Positions 55,405-64,000 of a DNA stretch of 64,000 bases are shown here, in pieces (position 1 is the first letter of the stretch; every line of letters begins with the position of its first letter). Source of the stretch: Rhodopseudomonas sp. BR0M22. GTDB lineage: Bacteria > Pseudomonadota > Alphaproteobacteria > Rhizobiales > Xanthobacteraceae. The stretch spans positions 1 to 64,000 of the forward strand of contig NZ_QUMK01000021.1 in NCBI RefSeq assembly GCF_010907035.1, in the 5' to 3' direction. The position numbers and the translations under genes were made by a program. A model generated the notes under the pieces. That model ran no database searches and was not told where the DNA came from. It saw only the letters and a program-made list of their open reading frames with translations.

Positions 55405-56730
55405 ATGACCGTTCAGCCGCCTGCCCTGTCCCGCCGCGCCGTGCTCGCCGGCTTCGGCACTATGATCACCGCGCCGGTCCTACATATCGGCGACGCTGCC
55501 GCAGCGCCGCCGCACAAAGCGCTGACGATCCGCGCCGCGCCCGGCAGCGTCGTGCTGAAACCTGGAGCAGCGCCGCTGGCGCGGCCGTCGCTGACGCTCG
55601 AGGCGCCGGCTTTGACCCGCGGCGACGAGGTCGCGGTGCAGTTCGACAACCAGCTCGACCAGCCCGCGCTGTTGACGCTGCGTGGCCTCGACGGTGCCGC
55701 GAGCGCCGAACCGCTGGTCAAGACCAAGCCGGTGCCGCCCGGCGGCAGCGATCGGTTTCTGTTGTCGCTGCGCTCGGCCGGCACGCTTCTCGCTGACCTC
55801 CGCCTGACCGCAGACGGCGGCTCCGCGCCGATGCCGGCGCTGCCGCTGATCGTCAGCGAAGCCGAGCCGCCGCAGGCCGACGGCGATCAGGTGGTGCTGA
55901 TCGAGGATTTCCGGCTCGGCGACGACGGCAAGCTCCGCCCCTCGGGCGTCGATGTCGGCGCCACGCCGTGGCTGTACACGGTCAACGGCAAGCCCTCGGC
56001 GGAGTTTACGCTACGCGCCAATGGCCGATTTAGATTCCGCTTCATCAATGCCTGCCAACGCAATGTGATCGCGCTCAGAATCGAGGATCACAACGTTTGG
56101 GTGATGGCCCTGGACAGCCAGCCGGCCGAGCCGTTTCTGGCGCGCGGCGGAGCGCTTGTGATCGCCGCCGGCGGCCGGGTCGACGTGCTGATCGACGCCG
56201 CAAAGCCGCCCGGCTCGAGCGCCGCGATCACGCTGCACGACGGCGGCAAGCCGGTCCCGCTGGCGCGGCTGGTCTATGCCGGCGATCCGCCGCTGCGCCC
56301 CGCGCCGCTACCGCAGCCTGCGCCGTTCCCAGCCAACGGCCTGCCTGCGCAACTCCCGCTCGGCGGCGCGCTGCGCACCGAGCTGCTGCTCGGCGCCCTG
56401 GTCAATGCCCAGCTCGACTGGTTCGCGCCCGACAAGTTCAATCCCGCCGCCGGCCCGGCGTTTCAGGTCAAGCGCGGCCGCACCGTGGTGCTGGCGCTGA
56501 CCAACCACGCCACCTCCCCGATGGTGTTTCACCTGCACGGCCACCATTTCCGGCTGCTCGACCGGCTCGACGACGGCTGGAAGCCGTTCTGGCTCGACAC
56601 CCTGGCAATCGACGCCGGCCAGACCCAGCGGATCGCGTTTGCGGCCGAATATCCGGGGCTGTGGCTGATCGAGGCCTATGCGGCCAAATGGTCGGAGCCG
56701 CGGCTTCTCCGCAGCTATCTCGTGACTTGA
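55405..56730 (+). CDS. Multicopper-oxidase-fold protein lacking most copper ligands
   Basis: 441 residues with a Tat-type signal (LSRRAVLAGFG). Cupredoxin-like domains are recognised by FRFRFINACQRNVIALRIEDH and the late SPMVFHLHGHHFRLLDR. Where active enzymes have HWHG in domain 1 this protein has LLTLRGL, and where they have the HCHxxxH type-1/type-3 motif it has LWLIEAYAAKW, so the type-1 Cys and most histidines are gone. It is likely a structural or binding relative of the FtsP/SufI kind, and not an oxidase. No copper cassette gene is adjacent. Confidence 0.82.
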   Translation: MTVQPPALSRRAVLAGFGTMITAPVLHIGDAAAAPPHKALTIRAAPGSVVLKPGAAPLARPSLTLEAPALTRGDEVAVQFDNQLDQPALLTLRGLDGAASAEPLVKTKPVPPGGSDRFLLSLRSAGTLLADLRLTADGGSAPMPALPLIVSEAEPPQADGDQVVLIEDFRLGDDGKLRPSGVDVGATPWLYTVNGKPSAEFTLRANGRFRFRFINACQRNVIALRIEDHNVWVMALDSQPAEPFLARGGALVIAAGGRVDVLIDAAKPPGSSAAITLHDGGKPVPLARLVYAGDPPLRPAPLPQPAPFPANGLPAQLPLGGALRTELLLGALVNAQLDWFAPDKFNPAAGPAFQVKRGRTVVLALTNHATSPMVFHLHGHHFRLLDRLDDGWKPFWLDTLAIDAGQTQRIAFAAEYPGLWLIEAYAAKWSEPRLLRSYLVT

Positions 56731-56776
56731 ACCAACGGTTCCAGCCCTCTGCGAAACCTGGACTCTTTTCAAAGCC

Positions 56777-58276
56777 TCAGTACGCGATCCCGAGCGCATC
56801 GTAGAGCCGCCGGTGCACCCCCGGCAGCGTCTCGGTCAGATCCTCCGCGATCAGGCCGGGGCCAGCTTCGCACGCCGCTTCGCCATGCATCCAGACGCCG
56901 ATGCAGGCCGCCTCGAACGCCGGGACGCGCTGCGCCAGCAGGCCGGTGATAATCCCGGTCAGCACGTCGCCCGAACCGGCGGTCGCCAGCCAGGGCGGCG
57001 CATTGCAGGCGATCGCAGCACGTCCGTCCGGTGCAGCCACCACCGTATCGGCCCCTTTGAGCAGCACCACCGCCCCTGAGCGCTGCGCCGCGACGCGCAC
57101 CCGCTCAAGTTTAGAGCGAAGTGGATTTTTGTTGCTCATATCACTGAAGAGCCGAGGGAATTCGCCTTCGTGAGGGGTGAGGACAACCTGTGGATTACTT
57201 GTGGATTTGATCGCCTCGAACAGCTCCTCGGGACGGCCGGCGAAGCTGGTCAGCGCGTCGGCATCCAGCACCAGTCCGGTGCCGGCCATCAGCGCCGCCA
57301 GCACCTTGCCCTGGGTCGCCTCGCCGATCCCGGCCCCCGGCCCGATCCCGACCGCATTGAAGCGCCGGTCGGCCAGCATCGTCCCGAGCTCGCCCGCCGT
57401 GTCGATCGGCCGCACCATCACGGCGGTCAGCGCCGCAGCATTGACCGCCAGCGCTTCGCGGGGCGACGCCACCGTCACGAGGCCGGCGCCGGCGCGCAGC
57501 GCCCCGCGCGCGGCCAGCCGCGCCGCGCCGGTCTGCGACAGCTCGCCCGACACCACCACGGCATGGCCGCGACCGTATTTGTGGCCGTCGGCGCGCGGCA
57601 CCGGGAAATCGTGCAGCCACAGGTCGGGATCGTTCTCGAACGCCTGCGGCCGGATTTCGCCGAGCACGTCGGGCTCGATGCCGATATCCACCAGCCGCAC
57701 CCGGCCGCAATGCAGCCTGCCCGGCAGCAACAGGTGTCCAATCTTGCGCCGGAAGAAGGTGACGGTCTCGCGTGCCCGGATCGCCGCCCCCATCACCGCG
57801 CCGGTGGCGCCGTTGATGCCGCTCGGCAGATCGACTGCGAGCACCGGGGCTCCGGCAGCGTTGACCGCCTCGATGATCTCCAGCGCCTGATCCTTGACCG
57901 GGCGATTGAGGCCGGAGCCGAACAGCGCGTCGACGATCAGCGCCGGCGCGCCGATCGATTGGGTCAGGAACGGCAGCAGCGGCCCCTTCCACTCTCGCGC
58001 CGCCAGCGCCGCGTCGCCCTTCAGCGCGTCGCGCCCGCCGAGTAGCATCACGTGCACCGTGCGCCCCAATGCAACTAATTCGGTCGCCGCGATCAGTCCG
58101 TCACCGCCATTGTTGCCGGGACCGGCAATCACCAGGATCGGGCCCTCGTCGGCGAGTTCGATCGCGGCCTGCGCGACGTGACGGCCGGCATGCAGCATCA
58201 GCGCGAAGCCGGACGACCCGCCGGCGATCGTCAACAGGTCGGCGCGGTCCATTTCAGCGGGCGTCAACAGTTCCAT
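56777..58276 (-). CDS. nnr: Bifunctional NAD(P)H-hydrate epimerase/dehydratase
   Basis: 499 residues. The N-terminal YjeF_N epimerase half has GPGNNGGDGL; the C-terminal ADP-dependent dehydratase half has LTPHEGEFPRL, KGADTVVAAPDG and ATAGSGDVLTGIITG. Together they repair hydrated NAD(P)H. ATG 58276 is preceded by GGGAA; an earlier in-frame start is less likely. It precedes glnB on the opposite strand, as in other Rhizobiales. Confidence 0.95.
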   Translation of the reverse strand: MELLTPAEMDRADLLTIAGGSSGFALMLHAGRHVAQAAIELADEGPILVIAGPGNNGGDGLIAATELVALGRTVHVMLLGGRDALKGDAALAAREWKGPLLPFLTQSIGAPALIVDALFGSGLNRPVKDQALEIIEAVNAAGAPVLAVDLPSGINGATGAVMGAAIRARETVTFFRRKIGHLLLPGRLHCGRVRLVDIGIEPDVLGEIRPQAFENDPDLWLHDFPVPRADGHKYGRGHAVVVSGELSQTGAARLAARGALRAGAGLVTVASPREALAVNAAALTAVMVRPIDTAGELGTMLADRRFNAVGIGPGAGIGEATQGKVLAALMAGTGLVLDADALTSFAGRPEELFEAIKSTSNPQVVLTPHEGEFPRLFSDMSNKNPLRSKLERVRVAAQRSGAVVLLKGADTVVAAPDGRAAIACNAPPWLATAGSGDVLTGIITGLLAQRVPAFEAACIGVWMHGEAACEAGPGLIAEDLTETLPGVHRRLYDALGIAY

Positions 58277-58678
58277 GCCCAATTCCCGGTACACTCGCCT
58301 GCGGCGAAGGCAGCGCAACCCGCGCGCCGCGCCACATGCACAAGAGATGAGCTAATTGCCCTCAAATTAATCAGACAACGCCCGTAGAGCCTTCGCACAG
58401 TGGGCCACACGCCCGATTAATATCCTGATAAGGCTTCACAATCAGTCACCCTAGCAAATTGGCACGGACCCTGCTTTTACGGAAGCCAGTTTCGATCCCT
58501 CGCGCTCGCCTCTCGTAGGCGGGGTCGGCGCGATCGTCTTCGGGTTCCGGGCCTGGCGGGACTTGGGGGCGATGTCGCTCACCCAATCGGCCGCGGTGTC
58601 ATCGATCAACTGCGCAGCGTCGCGCAATCTGGCATACACATGCCGACTCACGACGTGGGAAGTCCGGGGAGAGTGTAA
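58277..58678. other. nnr-glnB divergent intergenic region
   Basis: About 400 bases with the sigma-54 promoter at 58461-58474 and a leader of roughly 190 nt before glnB. An AT-richer stretch at 58355-58460 would suit an enhancer. No symmetrical NtrC site was convincing. Confidence 0.45.
58461..58474 (+). promoter_or_regulatory. Sigma-54 promoter of glnBA
   Basis: TTGGCACGGACCCTGCTTTT contains the invariant GG (58461-58462) and GC (58473-58474) separated by exactly 10 bases and matches TGGCACG-N4-YTGCW well. This fits nitrogen-limitation control by NtrC. Confidence 0.78.
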
Positions 58679-59017
<339 letters not shown>

Positions 59018-59104
59018 GCGCCGGGCCTATCACCTCGCCTGATCGAATCACCTGGCGGCCTGTCCGGCTGCCGTTTCACGACGACCCGAAGCAAAGGGGT
59101 ACTC

Positions 59105-60514
59105 ATGACGACCGCTAAAGAAGTCCTGAAATCCATCAAGGACAACGACGTGAAATACGTCGATCTGCGTTTCACCGATCCGCGCGGCAAGTGGCAGCAC
59201 GTCACGTTCGACGTGTCGATGATCGACGAGGACATCTTCTCGGAAGGCACGATGTTCGACGGCTCCTCGATCGCCGGCTGGAAGGCCATCAACGAGTCCG
59301 ACATGACGCTGATGCCCGATCCGGCGACCGCCACGATCGATCCGTTCTTCGCAGAGACCACCATGGTGATCACCTGCGACATCCTCGAGCCGTCGACCGG
59401 CGAGCCCTACAACCGCGACCCGCGCGGCATCGCCAAGAAGGCAGAGGCCCAGGTCAAGGCGCTCGGCATCGGCGACACCGTGTTCGTCGGCCCCGAAGCC
59501 GAGTTCTTCGTGTTCGACGACGTGCGCTATTCGGCGAACCCGTACAACACCGGCTTCAAGCTGGACTCGTCGGAACTGCCGACCAACTCGGACACCGAGT
59601 ACGAAGGCGGCAACCTTGGCCACCGCATCCGCACCAAGGCCGGCTACTTCCCGGTGCCGCCGCAGGACTCGGTGCAGGACATGCGCTCCGAAATGCTCGG
59701 CGCGATGGCCAAGATGGGCGTCAAGGTCGAGAAGCATCACCACGAAGTCGCTTCGGCCCAGCACGAGCTCGGCATGAAGTTCGACACCCTGACCCACATG
59801 GCCGACCAGATGCAGATCTACAAGTACTGCATCCATCAGGTCGCCCACATCTACGGCAAGACCGCGACCTTCATGCCGAAGCCGGTGTACGGCGACAACG
59901 GCTCGGGCATGCACGTCCACCAGTCGATCTGGAAGGATGGCAAGCCGACCTTCGCCGGCAACAAGTACGCCGACCTGTCGGAAACCTGCCTCCACTACAT
60001 CGGCGGCATCATCAAGCACGCCAAGGCGATCAACGCCTTCACCAACCCGTCGACCAACTCCTACAAGCGTCTGGTCCCGGGCTATGAAGCGCCGGTGCTG
60101 CTGGCCTACTCGGCCCGCAACCGCTCGGCCTCGTGCCGCATCCCCTACACCACCTCGCCGAAGGCCAAGCGCGTCGAAGTCCGCTTCCCGGACCCGATGG
60201 CCAATCCGTATCTCGCCTTCGCGGCAATGCTGATGGCCGGCCTCGACGGCATCAAGAACAAGATCGATCCGGGTCCGGCGATGGACAAGGATCTGTACGA
60301 CCTGCCGAAGGAAGAGCTGAAGCAGATCCCGACCGTTTGCGGCAGCCTGCGTGAAGCGCTCGAGAGCCTCGACAAGGACCGCGCCTTCCTCAAGGCCGGC
60401 GGCGTGTTCGATGACGACTTCATCGACGCCTTCATCGAGCTGAAGATGACCGAAGTCGCGCGGTTCGAAATGACCCCGCACCCGGTCGAGTTCGAGATGT
60501 ACTACTCGTACTAA
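59105..60514 (+). CDS. glnA: Glutamine synthetase type I
   Basis: 469 residues; condenses ammonia and glutamate using [35 protein letters not shown] and [19 protein letters not shown] are diagnostic. The adenylylation Tyr is at 398 in LYDLPKEE, so the enzyme is under GlnE control. A terminator follows. Confidence 0.97.
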   Translation: MTTAKEVLKSIKDNDVKYVDLRFTDPRGKWQHVTFDVSMIDEDIFSEGTMFDGSSIAGWKAINESDMTLMPDPATATIDPFFAETTMVITCDILEPSTGEPYNRDPRGIAKKAEAQVKALGIGDTVFVGPEAEFFVFDDVRYSANPYNTGFKLDSSELPTNSDTEYEGGNLGHRIRTKAGYFPVPPQDSVQDMRSEMLGAMAKMGVKVEKHHHEVASAQHELGMKFDTLTHMADQMQIYKYCIHQVAHIYGKTATFMPKPVYGDNGSGMHVHQSIWKDGKPTFAGNKYADLSETCLHYIGGIIKHAKAINAFTNPSTNSYKRLVPGYEAPVLLAYSARNRSASCRIPYTTSPKAKRVEVRFPDPMANPYLAFAAMLMAGLDGIKNKIDPGPAMDKDLYDLPKEELKQIPTVCGSLREALESLDKDRAFLKAGGVFDDDFIDAFIELKMTEVARFEMTPHPVEFEMYYSY

Positions 60515-60540
60515 TCGCTTCCGCGATACCAGTTAGGGAA

Positions 60541-60570
60541 AGGCGCTCCTCGCGGGGCGCCTTTTTCTTT
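60541..60570 (+). terminator. Terminator of glnA
   Basis: AGGCGCTCC and GGGGCGCCT pair around a short loop (60541-60562), followed by TTTTTCTTT. It lies 27 bases after the glnA stop. Confidence 0.85.
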
Positions 60571-60629
60571 GCCCGACGGCCAGCGGCAGAGTCCGTCGCC
60601 CCGTCACGGTTGATTCAGCTCAAAGCCTC

Positions 60630-60645
60630 ATTCATTCGAATGAAT
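60630..60645. promoter_or_regulatory. Palindromic operator upstream of the TetR gene
   Basis: ATTCATTCGAATGAAT is a perfect 16-base palindrome located 27 bases ahead of the TetR start. Position and symmetry are those of an autoregulatory TetR operator. Confidence 0.68.
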
Positions 60646-60672
60646 TAAACAAAGGCCAATGAGGTGCCGCCC

Positions 60673-61431
60673 ATGACGTCCATTGGCAACGCTGCGCCGC
60701 TCCGCACTGCGCTGCTGTTCGGCGGCCAGAGCCGTGACACCCGCGCCCGCATGATCGAGGCGGCGATAGAGGTGTTCGGCTCGGTCGGCTACGACGGCGC
60801 CACCACCCGCCAGCTCGCCGAGCGGGCAAAAGTCAATCAGGCGGCGATCCCGTATCATTTCGGCGGTAAGCGCGAGCTGTACCTCGCCGCCGCGCAGGCG
60901 ATCGCCGACTACATGCGATCCCGCATCGAGCCGCTGATCGATCAGCTCCGTACCGCCGCCGCCGATCCGGCCCGCCACATCGACGCGGTGGTGATGCGGT
61001 TCTTCCAGTTCATCGCCGGCGACGAGGAACCCGAAGCTTGGACCGTCTTCTTCGTCCGCTGCGAGCGCGACGCCGACGACGCTTTCCGGATCATCTATTA
61101 TCAGTCGGTCGCGCGGTTTCAGGCCGCCTTGATCGCGGAAGTGGCAGCCGCCACCGGACGGTCGCCGGATGACGAGGACCTGAAGGTGCGGGTTGCGATC
61201 GTGCTCGGTGCCATCTCCAACTTCCGCACCCTGCGCAACGTCATGCTGAGTTCACTCGGCTGGGACACATTCGACGCCGCGCGGAAGCGAACAGTCGAGA
61301 TCGCCGTCCGGCGGCTGGCGCTGGCCGAACTGCTCGGCATCCGCGCCGAGGACCAGTCAGGCGCCCCGTCTCCGTGCTCTGCAACCGAAGCCACACCTGC
61401 CTTCACCGACCTCGAAAGGAGGACTTCATGA
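60673..61431 (+). CDS. TetR-family regulator with CerR-type C-terminal domain
   Basis: 252 residues. The N-terminal helix-turn-helix reads ATTRQLAERAKVNQAAIPYHFGGKRELY; the C-terminal part (FFVRCERDADDAFRIIYYQS, RVAIVLGAISNFRTLRNVM) matches the DUF1956/CerR type. ATG 60673 has GAGG upstream; GTG 60664 is an alternative. The stop overlaps the next gene (ATGA). The likely regulon is its own operon. Confidence 0.88.
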   Translation: MTSIGNAAPLRTALLFGGQSRDTRARMIEAAIEVFGSVGYDGATTRQLAERAKVNQAAIPYHFGGKRELYLAAAQAIADYMRSRIEPLIDQLRTAAADPARHIDAVVMRFFQFIAGDEEPEAWTVFFVRCERDADDAFRIIYYQSVARFQAALIAEVAAATGRSPDDEDLKVRVAIVLGAISNFRTLRNVMLSSLGWDTFDAARKRTVEIAVRRLALAELLGIRAEDQSGAPSPCSATEATPAFTDLERRTS

Positions 61432-62039
61432 CCAAGCCAGATCTCGCACAAGCCTATATGGAATGGACCAAGCAGAAGCTCGATGAATCCGCCGCAACGC
61501 TCGCCAAGGTCGAGGAATCGGTCGCCAAGCTGAGCGACGCCTCGAGCGCCAAGGCACAGGAAGCGCTTGCCCAACTTCGCACCGCGCGCGACGCGTTCCA
61601 GACGCAGGTCAACGCGCTGCAGGCTGATCTCGGCGCCTCCAAGCAGGTGACCGACGCTGCGCTGTCGGCGGTCTCAGCACAGTGGAACGAGGTCGAACTC
61701 GCCTTCCAGAAATTCCTCGGCACCGCCGGCGATCAGGCCGGCGTGGTCAAGGATGCGCTTGCCGCCCGCGCCGAGGCGCAGCGCCAGGCGTTCCTGTCGT
61801 CGCTGGAGACGATCCAGACCAGTGCCGCCTCCGCGCTCGAACAGGGCCGCAAGGAGATGGAATCCTCGCTGCGCCGCTGGACCGAAGAGACCGAGAAGAC
61901 GCTGGGCCCGAAGCTTACCCAATTGTCCGCCGCCGGCGACGAGACCTGGAACGCGCTGAAGGCCGGCCTCGACGAAACCGCCGCGGTCTACGAAAAGACC
62001 TGGGCCCGGATCTCGCAGGCGTTCACCAAGACGAAGTAA
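61428..62039 (+). CDS. Alanine-rich coiled-coil protein, coupled to the TetR gene
   Basis: 203 residues, strongly helical, rich in Ala, Lys, Glu and Gln, with heptad-like spacing through most of its length, no Cys, no signal peptide and no transmembrane helix. AAAGGAGGACTTC is an excellent ribosome binding site, and the ATGA overlap couples it to the regulator. It resembles phasins or apolipoprotein-like amphipathic proteins in composition only; no family is claimed. Possible roles are granule or membrane-surface coating. Confidence 0.78.
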   Translation: MTKPDLAQAYMEWTKQKLDESAATLAKVEESVAKLSDASSAKAQEALAQLRTARDAFQTQVNALQADLGASKQVTDAALSAVSAQWNEVELAFQKFLGTAGDQAGVVKDALAARAEAQRQAFLSSLETIQTSAASALEQGRKEMESSLRRWTEETEKTLGPKLTQLSAAGDETWNALKAGLDETAAVYEKTWARISQAFTKTK

Positions 62040-62057
62040 CAGCACATCCAGCGTCTT

Positions 62058-62143
62058 GGCCGGGCTCGTCCCGGCCATCCACGTCTTCGACGACCTTGCA
62101 CGGCCCTAAGACGTGGATGCCCGCGACGAGCGCGGGCATGACG
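62058..62143. repeat. Compound palindromic intergenic element
   Basis: Three nested inversions: GGCCGGG-ctcgt-CCCGGCC (62058-62076), CATCCACGTCTT (62076-62087) with AAGACGTGGATG (62108-62119), and GCCCGCG-acgag-CGCGGGC (62119-62137). It lies between convergent genes and looks like a dispersed repeat family of Bradyrhizobiaceae, distinct from the element at 6687-6804. Confidence 0.78.
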
Positions 62144-62177
62144 GGTTGCGTATTTTCCTGCTCGTCAAATCAACCGC

Positions 62178-63455
62178 TCAGCTCAGCGGACCACCCCGCG
62201 CCAGCACCTCGGGGGCCGCAGCGATCGCCTCATACACCGTCTCGATCTCAGCCGCCGTGCTGCAATAGGGCGGCATCAGGTAGATGGTATTGCCGAGCGG
62301 ACGGACCAGCAGGCCGCGGGCGATGAAGTACGCATACAGTCGCGGCCCGACGTCGGCGAGATAGCCGCTGTCGCCGACCTCGAGATCCACCGCAGCGATG
62401 GTGCCGATCTGCCGGACATTGGCGAAGCGCTTATCGTCGCGAAAGCGATCCAGTGCGCGGGTGTGCACGCCGGCGAGATCGTCGATCCGCTGCCGCACCG
62501 GCTCGCTTCCCCACACCTGAAGATTAGCCAGCGCTGCGGCGCAGGCGATCGGATTGGCGGTGTAGGAGCTGGAGTGGAAAAAGGTCTTGCGCCGGTCGGT
62601 CGAGAAATGCGCGTCAAAGATTTCGCGCCGGCACATCGTCACCGCGAGCGGCACCGAGCCGCCGGTCAGCCCCTTCGAGTAGCAGGCGATGTCGGGGACG
62701 ACGTTCGCCTGTTCGCACGCGAACAGCGTGCCGGTGCGGCCCCAGCCGGTCATGACTTCGTCGGCGATCAGCAGCACGCCATGCGCCTTGCAGATCCGCG
62801 CCATCTCGGCCAGCACCCAGGGCGGATAGATCAGCATCCCGCCGGCCCCGAGCACCAGCGGCTCGACGATCAGCGCCGCCACCGCCTCGGCACGGCACGC
62901 CTGCTCCAGCGCGTCGAGCGTCGCCTGCTCGGCACCGGCCCGCGGGAACGGCAGCCGGCTGACGTCGAACAGCAGCGGATCGTAGGGCGCATTGAACACG
63001 CCGCGCTCGCCGACCGACATGCCGCCGATGGTGTCACCGTGATACGCGCCCTCCAGCGCCAGGATACGCCGACGGTTCTCGCCTGAATGCAACCAATAGC
63101 CGAGCGCCATCTTCAGCCCGACCTCGACCGAGGTCGAGCCACTGTCGGAGAAGAACACATGCGTCAGCTCGGGCGGCGTGATCTCGACCAGGCGCTGTGC
63201 GAGCTGCTCGGCCGGCGGATGCGTAAAGCCGGCGAAGATCACCTGATCGAGCCGGTCGGCCTGCTGCTTGATCGCGGCGATGATCGCAGGATGGCGGTGG
63301 CCATGCGTCACCACCCACCATGAACTGATCGCGTCGAAGATCCGGCGGCCGTCCTCGGCTTCGAGCCAGGCGCCCTCGCCGCGCACAATCGTCGGCGTCT
63401 CGCCCTGCACCGCATGCTGGGTGAACGGATGCCAGACCGGGGATGCGTGGCTCAT
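62178..63455 (-). CDS. bioA: Adenosylmethionine-8-amino-7-oxononanoate aminotransferase
   Basis: 425-residue PLP enzyme of biotin synthesis that makes 7,8-diaminopelargonate using SAM as amino donor. [46 protein letters not shown] and the PLP lysine in [14 protein letters not shown] are present. ATG 63455 overlaps the bioD stop (ATGA). Confidence 0.96.
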   Translation of the reverse strand: MSHASPVWHPFTQHAVQGETPTIVRGEGAWLEAEDGRRIFDAISSWWVVTHGHRHPAIIAAIKQQADRLDQVIFAGFTHPPAEQLAQRLVEITPPELTHVFFSDSGSTSVEVGLKMALGYWLHSGENRRRILALEGAYHGDTIGGMSVGERGVFNAPYDPLLFDVSRLPFPRAGAEQATLDALEQACRAEAVAALIVEPLVLGAGGMLIYPPWVLAEMARICKAHGVLLIADEVMTGWGRTGTLFACEQANVVPDIACYSKGLTGGSVPLAVTMCRREIFDAHFSTDRRKTFFHSSSYTANPIACAAALANLQVWGSEPVRQRIDDLAGVHTRALDRFRDDKRFANVRQIGTIAAVDLEVGDSGYLADVGPRLYAYFIARGLLVRPLGNTIYLMPPYCSTAAEIETVYEAIAAAPEVLARGGPLS

Positions 63456-64000
63456 GGCGCGTCTCCTTTGAAATCGCGAGGATCGAACGCCGCGGCGAAG
63501 GCTGCGCGCAGCGCGGCGGCATCGAGCGTCGCCAGCCACGGCAGCCGGCCGAGCCGGCGGGTGCGGCCGAGCTCGGTGATGATCTGTTCGGACTCGGCGT
63601 TTTCCTCGCCGAGGAATGCGACGCCGAGCAGCGGAATGTCGCGCGCCCTGATCGCCTCGATCGACAGCAGCGTGTGGTTGATGGTGCCTAGCGAAGTGCG
63701 CGCGCACAGCACCAGCGGCGCGCGCCAGCGCCCGAACACGTCGATGTAAGTCACCTCGCGCGTCAGCGGCACCATCAATCCGCCGGCGCCTTCGACCACC
63801 AGCGGACGCGCCACATCCGGAAGGTCGAGCGCGGCAACGTCAATCTCGATGCCGTCGATCGCGGCGGCGAGATGCGGCGAGGCCGGCGTCTTCAGCCGGT
63901 AGCGCTCCGGCAGGATGCGTTCGGCGGGCAATCCCGACAGCCGCTGCACTGCGCCGGAGTCGGTCTCGTCCTCGAGGCCGGACTGCACCGGCTTCCAATA
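63452..64000 (-). CDS. bioD: Dethiobiotin synthetase, N-terminus beyond window
   Basis: The frame enters from the right edge with YWKPVQSG, the conserved BioD segment after the P-loop, which itself lies outside the window. [12 protein letters not shown] and the [13 protein letters not shown] region are present. About 182 residues are visible. It makes dethiobiotin from diaminopelargonate, CO2 and ATP, the step after BioA, and is coupled to bioA. Confidence 0.95.
   Translation of the reverse strand, partial: YWKPVQSGLEDETDSGAVQRLSGLPAERILPERYRLKTPASPHLAAAIDGIEIDVAALDLPDVARPLVVEGAGGLMVPLTREVTYIDVFGRWRAPLVLCARTSLGTINHTLLSIEAIRARDIPLLGVAFLGEENAESEQIITELGRTRRLGRLPWLATLDAAALRAAFAAAFDPRDFKGDAP

Noticed and set aside
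58355-58460. NtrC binding sites upstream of glnB
   Set aside because: GCAC and GGGCC fragments occur but no dyad of the right spacing was convincing by eye.

Overview
The window is about 64 kb of high-GC DNA that reads as a draft-assembly contig from an alphaproteobacterium of the Bradyrhizobiaceae, most likely Rhodopseudomonas palustris or a close relative. This rests on gene order (nuo operon, then birA, rnj, mce, a DUF1467 gene, proS, lolCE/lolD and dnaE), the short ProRS lacking the editing insert, the DUF3551 proteins, GAAC-N7-GAAC LexA boxes and the intergenic palindromes. Bases 1-19 are a near-perfect Nextera transposon end, so the left edge is a library artefact and not genome.

Layout. 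20-1901: a 3'-truncated caspase-fold protein whose catalytic His and Cys are both replaced. 2074-5529: dnaE. 5711-5863: a 32-residue one-helix membrane protein directly behind two LexA boxes. 6032-6661: two DUF3551 secreted proteins, then a long palindrome. 6835-10221: lolD, lolC/E and proS. 10393-13596: a copper cassette (DUF2946, PCuAC, YcnI-like, CopC-CopD fusion). 13753-13939: a transcription unit with promoter and terminator that may be a small RNA or a 34-codon gene. 14150-17357: DUF1467, mce, rnj, birA. 17358-33187: complete 14-subunit complex I operon (nuoA to nuoN, minus strand) with two extra genes, an FkbM methyltransferase between nuoD and nuoE and a small membrane protein between nuoE and nuoF.

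33507-39293: a small membrane protein, tRNA-Asp, an HU protein, pepT, tRNA-Val and a membrane PAS-GGDEF-EAL protein. 39359-46443: type I restriction-modification operon hsdM-hsdS-rhuM-hsdR. 46605-54506: the protein quality-control block tig, clpP, clpX, lon, with a solitary DNA methyltransferase between tig and clpP. 54657-56730: tRNA-Leu, a MarR-type regulator and a multicopper-oxidase-fold protein lacking most copper ligands. 56777-60514: nnr, then glnB-glnA behind a sigma-54 promoter. 60630-62039: a TetR regulator with a perfect palindromic operator, coupled to a coiled-coil protein. 62178-64000: bioA and the 3' part of bioD.

Most of the window is housekeeping: respiration, translation, proteolysis, nitrogen assimilation, lipoprotein export and biotin synthesis. 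Accessory insertions stand out against it. The best candidate for an undescribed system is the SOS-box-controlled 32-residue membrane peptide at 5711-5809, whose size, topology and control resemble the Caulobacter division inhibitor SidA. The inactive caspase homologue, the degenerate multicopper oxidase, the FkbM gene inside nuo and the RhuM gene inside hsd are also worth following up.
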